DNA of 17,546 bases from the NCBI GenBank assembly GCA_029262955.1, contig JAJCYL010000562.1, forward strand, positions 1 through 17,546, in the 5' to 3' direction. This DNA is from Cytophagales bacterium. GTDB taxonomy: Bacteria; Bacteroidota; Bacteroidia; Cytophagales; Cyclobacteriaceae. The position numbers and the translations under genes are program-made. This document shows, piece after piece, positions 6,354 to 13,320 of this stretch; within the stretch, counting starts at the first letter, position 1, and the number at the start of each line of letters is the position of its first letter. Under the pieces are notes generated by a model, which made no database searches, was not told the origin of the DNA, and saw only the letters and a program-made list of their open reading frames with translations.

Positions 6354-7463
6354 TTAGTCTTGTGGTAATGGGGCTTCCTGGATGTTTGAAAAATTGTAAT
6401 AAGCGGCACATGCTCCCTCGGAGGAGACCATTGGAGCACCCAATGGCATTTCCGGAGTGCATTCCTTACCGAATGCCGGACATTGGTGGGGTTTCTTAAT
6501 CCCCTTTAGAATCTCACCGGCAATGCAAATTTCCGATTCGATGGCTTTAGGTAAATCAATTTGGAATTTGAGATTGGCATCGTACATTTTATAGTCAGTC
6601 CTCAATTCATAACCACTATCTGGAATTGTACCAATTCCTCTCCATTCCCGGTCGTGAATATCAAATGTCTTCTCAATGACTGACATAGCGTTTTTATTGC
6701 CTTCTGAACGAACAATTCGTGTGTATTGATTCTCTAATTTTGCTTCTCCTTTTTCCAATTGCTTCACGGTCAGTAATATACCGTGTAACAGATCGACAGG
6801 TTCGAATCCAGTTACTACAATGGGGATTTTGTATTTCTCCACAATAGGAAAGTATTCATTGATTCCCATAATTGTACAAACATGACCAGCAGCCAGGAAG
6901 CTATCTATTCTACAATCAGGATCGTCCATTACGGCCTTCATTGCTGGCGGTACCAATACATGTGAGGTTAATATGGAATAATTAGGTAGATCTAATTCTG
7001 CCGCCCTCAAAACTGATAAGGCGTTAGCAGGAGCGGTTGTTTCAAATCCAACAGCAAAGAAGACCACCTCTTTGTCGGGATTTTTTTGAGCTAAGGACAC
7101 GGCTTCAAGGGGTGAATAGAGAATTCGAATATCGGCGCCTTCTGCTTTTGCCTGCAAAAGGCTTTTGTTAGAACCGGGCACCCTTAGCATATCCCCGAAT
7201 GAACACAAGATCACTCCTTTATCCTCGGCAAGAAATATCGCTTTATCAATTAAGTTAAGTGGAGTAACACACACCGGACATCCCGGCCCATGAATCATAT
7301 TAATGTTGTCTGGCAGGAGTTGTATCAGGCCATGCTTAACCAGACTATGAGTTTGTCCACCACAGACCTCCATAATCGACCAGGGACGAGTCACCGTTTT
7401 ATTGATTTCTTCCAGGTACTTCTCAACCAATTCGGGATCCCTATATTCTGATAGATGCTTCAC
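6354..7463 (-). CDS. hypD: Hydrogenase maturation factor HypD
   Basis: The iron-sulfur scaffold protein on which, with HypC, the Fe(CN)2CO unit is assembled. Conserved motifs are visible in order: CGGQTH (Cys34), HGPGCPVC (Cys62, Cys65), FAVGFETTAPA, SHVLVPPAM, GFEPVD and a C-terminal cysteine set (EICIAGEILKG, HQCPAFGKEC, GAC) that ligates the [4Fe-4S] cluster. Length 369 aa is normal. It is followed 2 bp later by hypE and preceded by hypF with a 49-bp gap, so hypF-hypD-hypE form one transcription unit on this strand. Its partner hypC is on the opposite strand at 10549. Nothing looks broken. Confidence 0.96.
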   Translation of the reverse strand: MKHLSEYRDPELVEKYLEEINKTVTRPWSIMEVCGGQTHSLVKHGLIQLLPDNINMIHGPGCPVCVTPLNLIDKAIFLAEDKGVILCSFGDMLRVPGSNKSLLQAKAEGADIRILYSPLEAVSLAQKNPDKEVVFFAVGFETTAPANALSVLRAAELDLPNYSILTSHVLVPPAMKAVMDDPDCRIDSFLAAGHVCTIMGINEYFPIVEKYKIPIVVTGFEPVDLLHGILLTVKQLEKGEAKLENQYTRIVRSEGNKNAMSVIEKTFDIHDREWRGIGTIPDSGYELRTDYKMYDANLKFQIDLPKAIESEICIAGEILKGIKKPHQCPAFGKECTPEMPLGAPMVSSEGACAAYYNFSNIQEAPLPQD

Positions 7464-7512
7464 TTGTAAATAATTAATTTAAGCACTTTATAAATATATG
7501 GTTTTCATGGGG

Positions 7513-9804
7513 TTATTCAATTTCATTTAAGTAAAGCGATAATTGACCCAGGGCAATATTTTCATCATTTGAGCTCAATTCTTTATGAAAATATAGCTGG
7601 AACTTTTCATCCAATTGGTGAATAATCATGTCAACAAGCAGGGCATTTTGAAAAACTCCACCACTAAAGGCAATCTTTGTAACGGATGCTCTTTCAGCCA
7701 TAAGATCTATCATCTTAACCATAGTGAAATGAAACTTGAAAGCAATCTCTGAGGAGGACAGGTGTGAGGGGCCATATAGATCTTCCACGATTCCTTTCAA
7801 AATCAATTCGGACCGGCATTGACCTTCATTGTTTATTTCTATGTCATATTGATCTTGGTACTCTATCCCTTCTTTTTCGGCAAATTGACTTGCAGATTCT
7901 TCCAAAAGCATTGCAGCTTGTCCCTCGAAAGTGCTGTGATCACAGATATTGATAAGTGATGATACACCATCGAACAATCGACCGACACTCGATGTCTGCA
8001 ATGTATTGCTCTTCAATAACTGGTGGTAATTCTTCCACTCGACTTCGGTGAATTTTTCTCTTAACAATTCACTGGATCCCGGCGATTCTCTGGTCAGGCT
8101 CAGTGCGGAGAGCCTAGGTTCTGAAGGCATCTTATTACCTGCCAGGTGACTAAAATAGTTGAGGTGGCCAATTCGTTTAATTGCATTTTCATTTTTAATG
8201 AAAAATTCTCCACCCCAGATATTGCCGTCTTCTCCAAAACCAGTGCCATCCCAACAAACTCCAAGTACTTTTTGGTCTTTCAAAAGGTCATGTTCCGCTA
8301 AAACTGCAGCAAAGTGAGCCTTGTGGTGTTGGAATAAGTGGACAGCGATTCCAGATTTCTCCGTGTACTCTTGTCCTAATCTGGTTGACTGATAACCGGG
8401 ATGAGAATCAGCAAGAATAATCTCCGGAGGCCTTTTAAAGAGTTGGATATAATGTTCAAAAACAGCTTTGAATCGTTGTTGTGTTTCGAAATGGCTCAAA
8501 TCACCCAGGTATTGACTTATATAAAGTCGGTTTTGATTGAGGTAAGCAAAGCTACTCTTGAGATCAGCGCCCATCGCTAAAACGGTTTTATTATCTTTTT
8601 GACAAACATCTACTGATTTAGTCCATGATGGAGCCATTCCTCTTGAACGTCTGAGGACTATTCGTTGATTGGCAAATGGAGAAAACTGAATTACGCTATC
8701 ATCTTGAGGAACTACAATATCTCGGTTATAGGATAATATGCCATCCACAAGATTACCCAACTGCTCAATGGCTTCTTGATCATCATAAATAATTGGGGCG
8801 TTAGTGATATTGCCACTGGTAGCGACAATTGGCATGGAATACTTGTCTAATAATAGTCTCAGAAGGGGAGTATAGGGAATCATGACACCCACCTTTGATA
8901 GTCCCGGAGCCGAAAGTGTATAATTAGACTCTTTTTTGTCCTTCGGGGTCAATAAAACTATGGGTGCTATTTCGCTACAGAGATCTTGCTCTTCCTTTGT
9001 ATTCACAATGAAATTCTCCTTCACAAAATCAATATCAGGACACATTATGGCAAAAGGTTTTTCGGGCCTTTGTTTGATCTCTCTTAATCGGTTAATTGCG
9101 TCTTGCTCTAAAGCACTACAGGTCAATAAATAACCTGACAATCCTTTCAGGGCAATTACATTTCCGTCTTGCCACATAGAAACGACCTCGTTAAAAAGGT
9201 CAACCTCCTCACTCAATTCACAGCCGTTTTTAGCCTTGAGGAGTTTCAATGATATTTTGCACCGGGGGCAACTGTTGGTTTGTGAGTGAAACCTTTGATC
9301 CTCTGGATTTTGGTACTCTTGCAAACATGTTGGGCACATTTCAAAATCTACCATGGTGGTATTGTGCCTGTCATACGGAATTTCATTAGTGATTGAATAG
9401 CGAGGGCCACAATAAGTGCAGGTTGTAAAAGCATAGCCCAACCTCCTATTAGAAGGTTCTTCAATCTCATTGGCACATCGCTTACAAATGGCAAAGTCCG
9501 GGGCAAGGTCCAAACTAGGTAAATCCAATAATTGGCTTTGAGCAATATGGAAGCCTTCAAGATTATGGGGTTCTATCGGGTGGTAAGTTATTTGTTGAAT
9601 TCGGGCAATGGATGGGGCTTCATTTTTTATTTTCAACAGAAGTTCCTTGACTAAAACCTCCTCAGATTCGACGATTATCTCGACCCCTCTGGCATTATTT
9701 CGTACCAACCCTTTCAGATCTAACTTTATTACAAGCTGATAGACAAAAGGCCTGAAGCCAACACCCTGTACTCTTCCTTCAATTTGAATGCGCCAGTTAT
9801 TCAC
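7513..9804 (-). CDS. hypF: Carbamoyltransferase HypF
   Basis: Makes the carbamoyl adenylate from carbamoyl phosphate and ATP and transfers the carbamoyl group to HypE for cyanide-ligand synthesis. All four regions are present: an N-terminal acylphosphatase domain (EGRVQGVGFRPFVYQ), two zinc-finger-like Cys pairs (CKRC...CTYC and CPTC...CPRC), a YrdC-like domain (ALKGLSGYLLTC, RPEKPFAIM, VATSGN, RRSRGMAPSW) and a Kae1/carbamoyltransferase domain (HHKAHFAAVLAEHDL, CWDGTGFGEDG, SGGVFQN). The GTG at 9804 gives 763 aa and puts the acylphosphatase motif about 12 residues in, as in other HypF proteins. An upstream TTG at 9831 would give 772 aa. It is the first gene of the minus-strand hydrogenase run and divergent from the TetR gene. 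Confidence 0.94.
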   Translation of the reverse strand: MNNWRIQIEGRVQGVGFRPFVYQLVIKLDLKGLVRNNARGVEIIVESEEVLVKELLLKIKNEAPSIARIQQITYHPIEPHNLEGFHIAQSQLLDLPSLDLAPDFAICKRCANEIEEPSNRRLGYAFTTCTYCGPRYSITNEIPYDRHNTTMVDFEMCPTCLQEYQNPEDQRFHSQTNSCPRCKISLKLLKAKNGCELSEEVDLFNEVVSMWQDGNVIALKGLSGYLLTCSALEQDAINRLREIKQRPEKPFAIMCPDIDFVKENFIVNTKEEQDLCSEIAPIVLLTPKDKKESNYTLSAPGLSKVGVMIPYTPLLRLLLDKYSMPIVATSGNITNAPIIYDDQEAIEQLGNLVDGILSYNRDIVVPQDDSVIQFSPFANQRIVLRRSRGMAPSWTKSVDVCQKDNKTVLAMGADLKSSFAYLNQNRLYISQYLGDLSHFETQQRFKAVFEHYIQLFKRPPEIILADSHPGYQSTRLGQEYTEKSGIAVHLFQHHKAHFAAVLAEHDLLKDQKVLGVCWDGTGFGEDGNIWGGEFFIKNENAIKRIGHLNYFSHLAGNKMPSEPRLSALSLTRESPGSSELLREKFTEVEWKNYHQLLKSNTLQTSSVGRLFDGVSSLINICDHSTFEGQAAMLLEESASQFAEKEGIEYQDQYDIEINNEGQCRSELILKGIVEDLYGPSHLSSSEIAFKFHFTMVKMIDLMAERASVTKIAFSGGVFQNALLVDMIIHQLDEKFQLYFHKELSSNDENIALGQLSLYLNEIE

Positions 9805-9879
9805 GTCAAAGCAGATTTGAACTAGTGTCAAGATAGGGCAAATCGAAATAGCAGTGCCAAAGTTCTTATCTTTAAAACA
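9805..9879. promoter_or_regulatory. Divergent hypF / TetR intergenic control region
   Basis: A short spacer (75 bp, or 48 bp if hypF starts at 9831) that should hold promoters for both the minus-strand hydrogenase operon and the plus-strand tetR-hypC-cooC-like run. A TTGACA hexamer sits on the minus strand at 9831-9826 but has no convincing -10 partner, and this phylum usually uses TAnnTTTG elements, which were not found as an exact match. The divergent TetR arrangement makes it the likeliest TetR operator site, yet no clean palindrome was seen. Confidence 0.4.
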
Positions 9880-10509
9880 ATGAGTGGTACAGATACCAGG
9901 AATAGGATCATTGAAACGTCAATTTCATTATTTAATCAATCTGGATTGCAAAATGTACGCTTGCAGCAAATCGCAGATGGCGCCCGAATCAGTGTTGGTA
10001 ATCTTGCCTACCATTTTCACGACAAAGAGCAAATTGTTAAGAAAATAGAAACGACGATTTCTGAAGAGTGGTCTAAATTGATCCATGATTGGCACAAGAT
10101 GCTGGGCTTTATGGACTTCGATAATCACCTCTCCCGGATCTATTATCTACTTGACAAATACTCTTTCTATTTTCTCGATATTTTGGAAATTAAAAGACTT
10201 TACCCTGATGTTCATGAGAGCCAACAATATCACATCCATTCTTTCATTGATGAGCTTGGAAAATGGTTAGAAAGAGGTGTTGAAAAGGGGTTGTTGATCA
10301 AAGCAAATCATCTCGGTCAATACCAAAAAATCGCAGAAATGATCTGGTTTATTTGCTCATTTTGGATGTCAAAGAAGAAAATTCTTGATCAGGAGGAATT
10401 TCATGAAGGAGCCTTTAAAGAAATGATTTGGTTACAATTAAAGCCTTTTTTAAGTAAACAAGGGAAGTCCGAATTCGAGATTGTAATTTACCCTGGGTTG
10501 GTATCATGA
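9880..10509 (+). CDS. TetR/AcrR-family transcriptional regulator
   Basis: 209 residues. The N-terminal helix-turn-helix is clear: RNRIIETSISLFNQSGLQNV, then LQQIADGARISVGNLAYHFHDKEQIV, the classic TetR recognition-helix region with the GNLxYHF pattern common in Bacteroidota. The C-terminal ligand-binding domain is all-helical and aromatic-rich (residues about 70-200) with no recognisable ligand class. It lies divergent from hypF and 39 bp upstream of hypC, with cooC-like directly after, so it is probably co-transcribed with two maturation genes and may control both arms of the hydrogenase locus. The effector is unknown. Control of hydrogenase genes by a TetR protein is an inference from position only. 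Confidence 0.88.
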   Translation: MSGTDTRNRIIETSISLFNQSGLQNVRLQQIADGARISVGNLAYHFHDKEQIVKKIETTISEEWSKLIHDWHKMLGFMDFDNHLSRIYYLLDKYSFYFLDILEIKRLYPDVHESQQYHIHSFIDELGKWLERGVEKGLLIKANHLGQYQKIAEMIWFICSFWMSKKKILDQEEFHEGAFKEMIWLQLKPFLSKQGKSEFEIVIYPGLVS

Positions 10510-10548
10510 CCACTTACAGGTAACTTTATTTCAACTATCACAATAATT

Positions 10549-10824
10549 ATGTGTCTCGCAGTACCAGGAAAAATTGTTAGTGTTGATCACATGGAAGAGA
10601 ATACCATGCGAATGGGTAAGGTGGATTTTGGTGGTATTAAGAAAACGATTAATCTGGACCTTGTTCCTGAAGCAAATACTGGAGACTATGTTTTAGTGCA
10701 TGTAGGTGTGGCAATTAGTACAGTAGATGAGGAAGAGGCGCAAAGAACCTTGAATTTTTTAGAGGGGATGGGAGAACTGGATGAATTGAAGATTAACCAA
10801 TTCCTCGATAAACCAACTGAATAA
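10549..10824 (+). CDS. hypC: Hydrogenase maturation chaperone HypC
   Basis: 91 residues starting MCLAVPGKIVSV, the diagnostic HypC/HupF N terminus whose Cys2 binds iron and the large-subunit precursor. The GKVDFGGIKKTINLDLVPEA and GDYVLVHVGVAIS stretches complete the OB-like fold, followed by EEEAQRTLNFL near the C terminus. HypC works with HypD to build the Fe(CN)2CO unit and escorts it to the large subunit. It is encoded on the strand opposite hypF-hypD-hypE, directly followed by the ATPase gene with no gap (TAA then ATG), implying coupled translation. Confidence 0.96.
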   Translation: MCLAVPGKIVSVDHMEENTMRMGKVDFGGIKKTINLDLVPEANTGDYVLVHVGVAISTVDEEEAQRTLNFLEGMGELDELKINQFLDKPTE

Positions 10825-11595
10825 ATGAAAATAGCCATAGCAGGTAAAGGTGGGGTTGGCAAGACCACCATCAGCGGGACTTTATGCAGAATTTTGGCCC
10901 AAAATGGTAAGAAAGTTTTGGCTATAGACGGGGACCCCAATCCGAACCTTTCAAGAGTGCTTGGCATTGATCCCAATCTTCCTGCACCGCTCGCCTTAAG
11001 TACTGACATATTAGAGAGAGTAGAAGATGAGGATGGCACACGGAGAATTGAAGTGAAGCTAGGTACAGATGAATTACTGGAAACTTACGGCCAACAGGCT
11101 CCTGATAAAATCACTTTACTGAATGTAGGCAAGCCCGAAGTTGCGGGATCGGGTTGTATGTGTGGTTCTCATACTTGTGTTAGAGAGGTGATTCACTCGG
11201 CATTATCTGAGGAAACAGATCAAATAGTGATCCTTGATATGGAAGCTTCGATGGAGCACATGAAACGAGGTACGGCCAAGTATGTGGACATGATGTTGAC
11301 AATCGTTGAACCTTACTATCGTTCACTAGAAGCTGGCGGTCGCTTTGCGGCAATGGCCAAAGAATTGGGCATTGAAAAAGTATATGCAGTAGCCAATAAG
11401 GTCAGAAATAAACAAGAAGAAGCAGCTATTGAACAATTCTGCGAGAAGAATAACCTTCCCATTTTAATTAAGCTACCCTTTGACGAAAGTGTTGGTGAGG
11501 CTGATCTAATGGGAAAGTCTTTAATGGATCACAATGAGGGCAGTGAATTGGTGCAATCGTTACGTGATTTGACCGCCAAAATCAGCTTGAACTAG
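10825..11595 (+). CDS. CooC-like MinD/ParA-family ATPase (possible nickel insertion)
   Basis: 256 residues. The deviant Walker A GKGGVGKTT (residues 7-15, with the signature Lys8), AIDGDPNPNL (Asp35, Asp37) and an ILDMEAS switch region identify the MinD/CooC family of dimeric ATPases. GSGCMCGSHTC around residues 108-118 provides Cys111-x-Cys113, equivalent to the CxC metal-binding dimer interface of CooC, which assists nickel insertion into CO dehydrogenase. No CO dehydrogenase gene is in the window; the gene follows hypC without a gap, and hypA/hypB are not seen. The likely role is therefore nickel or cofactor delivery to the hydrogenase, replacing or supplementing HypB (inference). Alternatively it serves a CODH or another metalloenzyme elsewhere. 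Confidence 0.88.
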   Translation: MKIAIAGKGGVGKTTISGTLCRILAQNGKKVLAIDGDPNPNLSRVLGIDPNLPAPLALSTDILERVEDEDGTRRIEVKLGTDELLETYGQQAPDKITLLNVGKPEVAGSGCMCGSHTCVREVIHSALSEETDQIVILDMEASMEHMKRGTAKYVDMMLTIVEPYYRSLEAGGRFAAMAKELGIEKVYAVANKVRNKQEEAAIEQFCEKNNLPILIKLPFDESVGEADLMGKSLMDHNEGSELVQSLRDLTAKISLN

Positions 11596-11702
11596 GAATT
11601 ACTTGGAATCCTTTGCAAGACGTTCTGGTGATACAAGGTAAGACCAGTTGTTTGTTAATGAGGGTAGTCAGAATGTCATGATAATCTAATGAGGATCTAT
11701 AA

Positions 11703-11734
11703 GAGTTAATAAAACGGGCCGTTTGATTTAACTC
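11703..11734. repeat. Compound inverted repeat GAGTTAA..AAACGG-g-CCGTTT..TTAACTC
   Basis: An outer pair GAGTTAA (11703-11709) and TTAACTC (11728-11734) encloses a perfect inner dyad AAACGG-g-CCGTTT (11712-11724). As RNA this folds into a two-part stem with a 3-nt loop. There is no T-run after it on the plus strand, so it is not a standard intrinsic terminator. A regulatory operator or structured 3' end of the cooC-like mRNA is possible. Confidence 0.55.
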
Positions 11735-11754
11735 CTCCAAAACGAACCACTCGT

Positions 11755-11774
11755 CAAATAATCAAAATTATTTG
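11755..11774. repeat. Perfect inverted repeat CAAATAAT-caaa-ATTATTTG
   Basis: Eight-base perfect arms with a 4-nt loop, ending directly at another GAGTTAA copy (11774-11780). It is AT-rich, so the stem is weak. It could be part of a terminator region between converging genes. Confidence 0.5.
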
Positions 11775-11788
11775 AGTTAAATAAACTG

Positions 11789-11838
11789 GTTAACAAAATC
11801 AAAGTTCATTTTACTCGGCTTGGATGAGTTTTGTTAAC
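11789..11838. repeat. Inverted repeat GTTAACAAAA / TTTTGTTAAC
   Basis: Ten-base perfect arms at 11789-11798 and 11829-11838 separated by 30 bp. The outer flanks again include GAGTTAA (11774-11780) and TTAACTC (11834-11840), repeating the half-sites of the dyad at 11703-11734. Arms contain GTTAAC, a self-complementary hexamer, so each could also be an independent protein-binding site. Confidence 0.5.
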
Positions 11839-11937
11839 TCAGATGATTGATAATTCCGTTTAAAATGGGAGAGCGGAGACCTGTTGATTTTGTACAAACT
11901 TCAGCTTAAAAAATCAAGAATGAGATAGCCGCGTGCT

Positions 11938-11955
11938 AAACGAATTGGTTCGTTT
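11938..11955. terminator. Weak hairpin AAACGAA-TTGG-TTCGTTT, possible bidirectional terminator
   Basis: Seven-base perfect stem with a TTGG tetraloop, 80-97 nt downstream of the stop of the minus-strand unknown gene and about 340 nt beyond the cooC-like stop. T-rich arms flank it on both strands but there is no long T-run. The right arm also pairs with 11738-11749 (12-base perfect complement), so alternative folds exist. The terminator role is inferred. Confidence 0.3.
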
Positions 11956-11966
11956 TGTGAGACTAT
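11952..11966 (+). repeat. 15-bp direct repeat, copy 1 (GTTTTGTGAGACTAT)
   Basis: An exact match to 12950-12964 in the same orientation, 998 bp away; the two copies bracket the unknown 211-residue gene. The flanks differ immediately on both sides, so the identity is exactly 15 bp. It may be chance or a relic of insertion. Confidence 0.4.
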
Positions 11967-12034
11967 CTTGATCCGCACCTGAACATTGAGCATAATGAAT
12001 ACTTCGCCTAGATGGGGTTCACAGCAGGTGAGAC

Positions 12035-12670
12035 TTACGCTGAAGTCAAGACAGCATCTTTGACGAAAACATTCCTCCAGACTCCACACACCTTATTCAT
12101 TTTTCTGTTCAAGAGTTTAATCCTGACCTCAAGTTCTTCAAGGCGTTGAAACCTGAACAATTCAAGGTCCAACAACACGTCACTTCTAATGGCATCTAAC
12201 GAATGAGCTATTCTGATCTTTTCACCTGCTACTTTTTCCCAGGGATGTTTAAGGATATCCTCTCCATTTTGATCGTGCTTAATCTCATCGACCTCCATTT
12301 TGACTCCATAAAACACACGTGGTGTTAGTTCGGAGAGGTAATCATCAATCAAAAGCAATAGACTGTAAATGACCACATCTTCACCTTGTTTATCAGTAGA
12401 AGATGAATTCAACAGCTCTGATCTCAGGGAATTCTGAAAAACCCAGTCTTTCACAAATTGAAAGCTGAGCACCCTTGTTCTTGAAATTGGATCCTTAGCG
12501 GATCTAATTTGTATCTGTGCCTCTTTGTAAAGCTGAATGTACGATTTATGTAGATGAGACAGTTCTTTTATCAACTGTTCGGCAACACTTTGAACTGCCT
12601 TATTTTTCAATTCAACTGTGCGAAGTTCAAGGCAGTGATGAATTATTTTTTTGGTGATCGCAAGTGACAT
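12035..12670 (-). CDS. Unrecognised 211-residue helical protein
   Basis: No family was recognised. The product begins MSLAITKKIIHHCLELRTVE, appears mostly alpha-helical, is charged and soluble with no signal peptide or membrane segment, and contains a Leu-rich acidic stretch (VVIYSLLLLIDDYLSEL) mid-protein. There are two cysteines, one near each end, without a metal-site pattern. It stands alone between the hydrogenase and phosphonate modules, convergent with the cooC-like gene, and no promoter is obvious upstream. A 15-bp direct repeat lies outside each end of the gene. Codon-like sense over the full length and a matching ATG support a real gene, but its role cannot be stated. Confidence 0.65.
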   Translation of the reverse strand: MSLAITKKIIHHCLELRTVELKNKAVQSVAEQLIKELSHLHKSYIQLYKEAQIQIRSAKDPISRTRVLSFQFVKDWVFQNSLRSELLNSSSTDKQGEDVVIYSLLLLIDDYLSELTPRVFYGVKMEVDEIKHDQNGEDILKHPWEKVAGEKIRIAHSLDAIRSDVLLDLELFRFQRLEELEVRIKLLNRKMNKVCGVWRNVFVKDAVLTSA

Positions 12671-12949
12671 ATGTCAGTCCAAGTAACCAACATAAGGCCA
12701 AACTACCATCACTTTTTTCTGCACTGTGGAAAACTTGTGAGTAAAATAGTCCAATTATGAAGAACTTAATCTTGAGGTAAATTTTTAGTAAAATTCAGTT
12801 AACTATTTCTTAACATATCATAGAGCTCCTGGCAGAGTCAACTTCGATTCTTGAGGATGAGATCTTCAGTATTTTCATAACCGAGCACACAAGTCATATC
12901 ACTATTGAGTTGAATTTTACTTAGTAACTCCACCAATTCTTCCAAATCG

Positions 12950-12964
12950 GTTTTGTGAGACTAT
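12950..12964 (+). repeat. 15-bp direct repeat, copy 2 (GTTTTGTGAGACTAT)
   Basis: Second copy of the repeat at 11952-11966. It overlaps the stop codon of the degenerate membrane-protein reading. No transposase or integrase gene lies between the copies. Confidence 0.4.
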
Positions 12965-13124
12965 TTCTTCCTTGCCTTTACACCAATTAATGCTATTGAC
13001 AAGATAATCATAAAGAGAGCTAATGCATAGGATGGATTATTTCTTAAAAACCCATCAATATAAATGTCTGCGAGCAACAAACCCACCAAGATTGAATGAC
13101 AATGAGAGTGTATCGCTTATACAT
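12961..13124 (-). pseudogene. Frameshifted small two-helix membrane protein
   Basis: From the ATG at 13124 the minus strand reads MYKRYTLIVI, then leaves frame. One frame over it continues ILVGLLLADIYIDGFLRNNP, SYALALFMIILSIALIGV, KARKK and a TAG at 12963-12961. Joined, this is a plausible protein of about 53 residues with two hydrophobic helices and a basic C terminus, the usual look of a tiny inner-membrane protein. The 164-bp span is not a multiple of three, and the second frame has a stop just upstream of the hydrophobic part, so a single indel near 13090 is the simplest explanation. It could be a true pseudogene or a sequencing error; a chance arrangement is also possible. No function can be assigned. 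Confidence 0.35.
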
Positions 13125-13320
13125 GTCGTTTTGTAGAACTGCCGGATTTGAAGAAATGATTAGGGGAGTAAAATAGAACACCCTTTATTACTTCTACCAG
13201 TTTAGAAGGATTGTACAAACTGAACCTGCTCTGTATCCTTATTTTATTTTTAGTTCCCGTCTTCAAATGCGAGTTCTTGTAAAGCATTCAGCCGTTAATT
13301 GGCAAATACGGCATGCGTAG

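Larger units (their letters stand above)
11596..12034. other. Convergent intergenic spacer rich in inverted repeats
   Basis: 439 bp without a convincing gene between the convergent cooC-like and 211-residue genes. It holds several dyads (listed separately) and three related GAGTTAA/TTAACTC half-sites beyond chance appearance. On the minus strand a 30-codon reading, MLNVQVRIKIVSQNEPIRLA and then ten more residues, ends at about 11901; it shows no family resemblance and is not called. Dyads here may serve as bidirectional terminators for the two facing genes. Confidence 0.5.
12671..13320. other. 650-bp region with only degenerate coding traces
   Basis: No intact gene was found. On the minus strand a frameshifted small membrane-protein reading lies at 13124-12961 (separate entry). 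Directly after its TAG, in the same frame, a 36-codon open stretch starts DLEELVELLSKIQ and ends LILKNRS at the TGA 12840-12838. It has protein-like composition but no good start codon other than TTG/GTG. The remainder is AT-rich and shows no RNA gene, terminator or repeat beyond the 15-mer copy at 12950-12964. Confidence 0.4.

Noticed and set aside
6354..6462. Upstream extension of hypE overlapping hypD by 109 bp
   Set aside because: The extra residues do not resemble HypE and the ATG at 6351, 2 bp after the hypD stop, gives a normal N terminus.
9826..9831. TTGACA as a sigma70-type -35 box for hypF
   Set aside because: There is no -10 hexamer at suitable spacing, and Bacteroidota promoters use different elements; the match may be chance.
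10686..11039. 117-codon minus-strand reading across hypC and the ATPase gene
   Set aside because: Antisense to two clear genes; Ser/Pro-rich shadow composition.
11901..12089. 62-codon minus-strand reading at the end of the unknown gene
   Set aside because: It overlaps the end of the 211-residue gene in another frame and shows no protein-like conservation pattern; the internal 30-codon part is too short to call.
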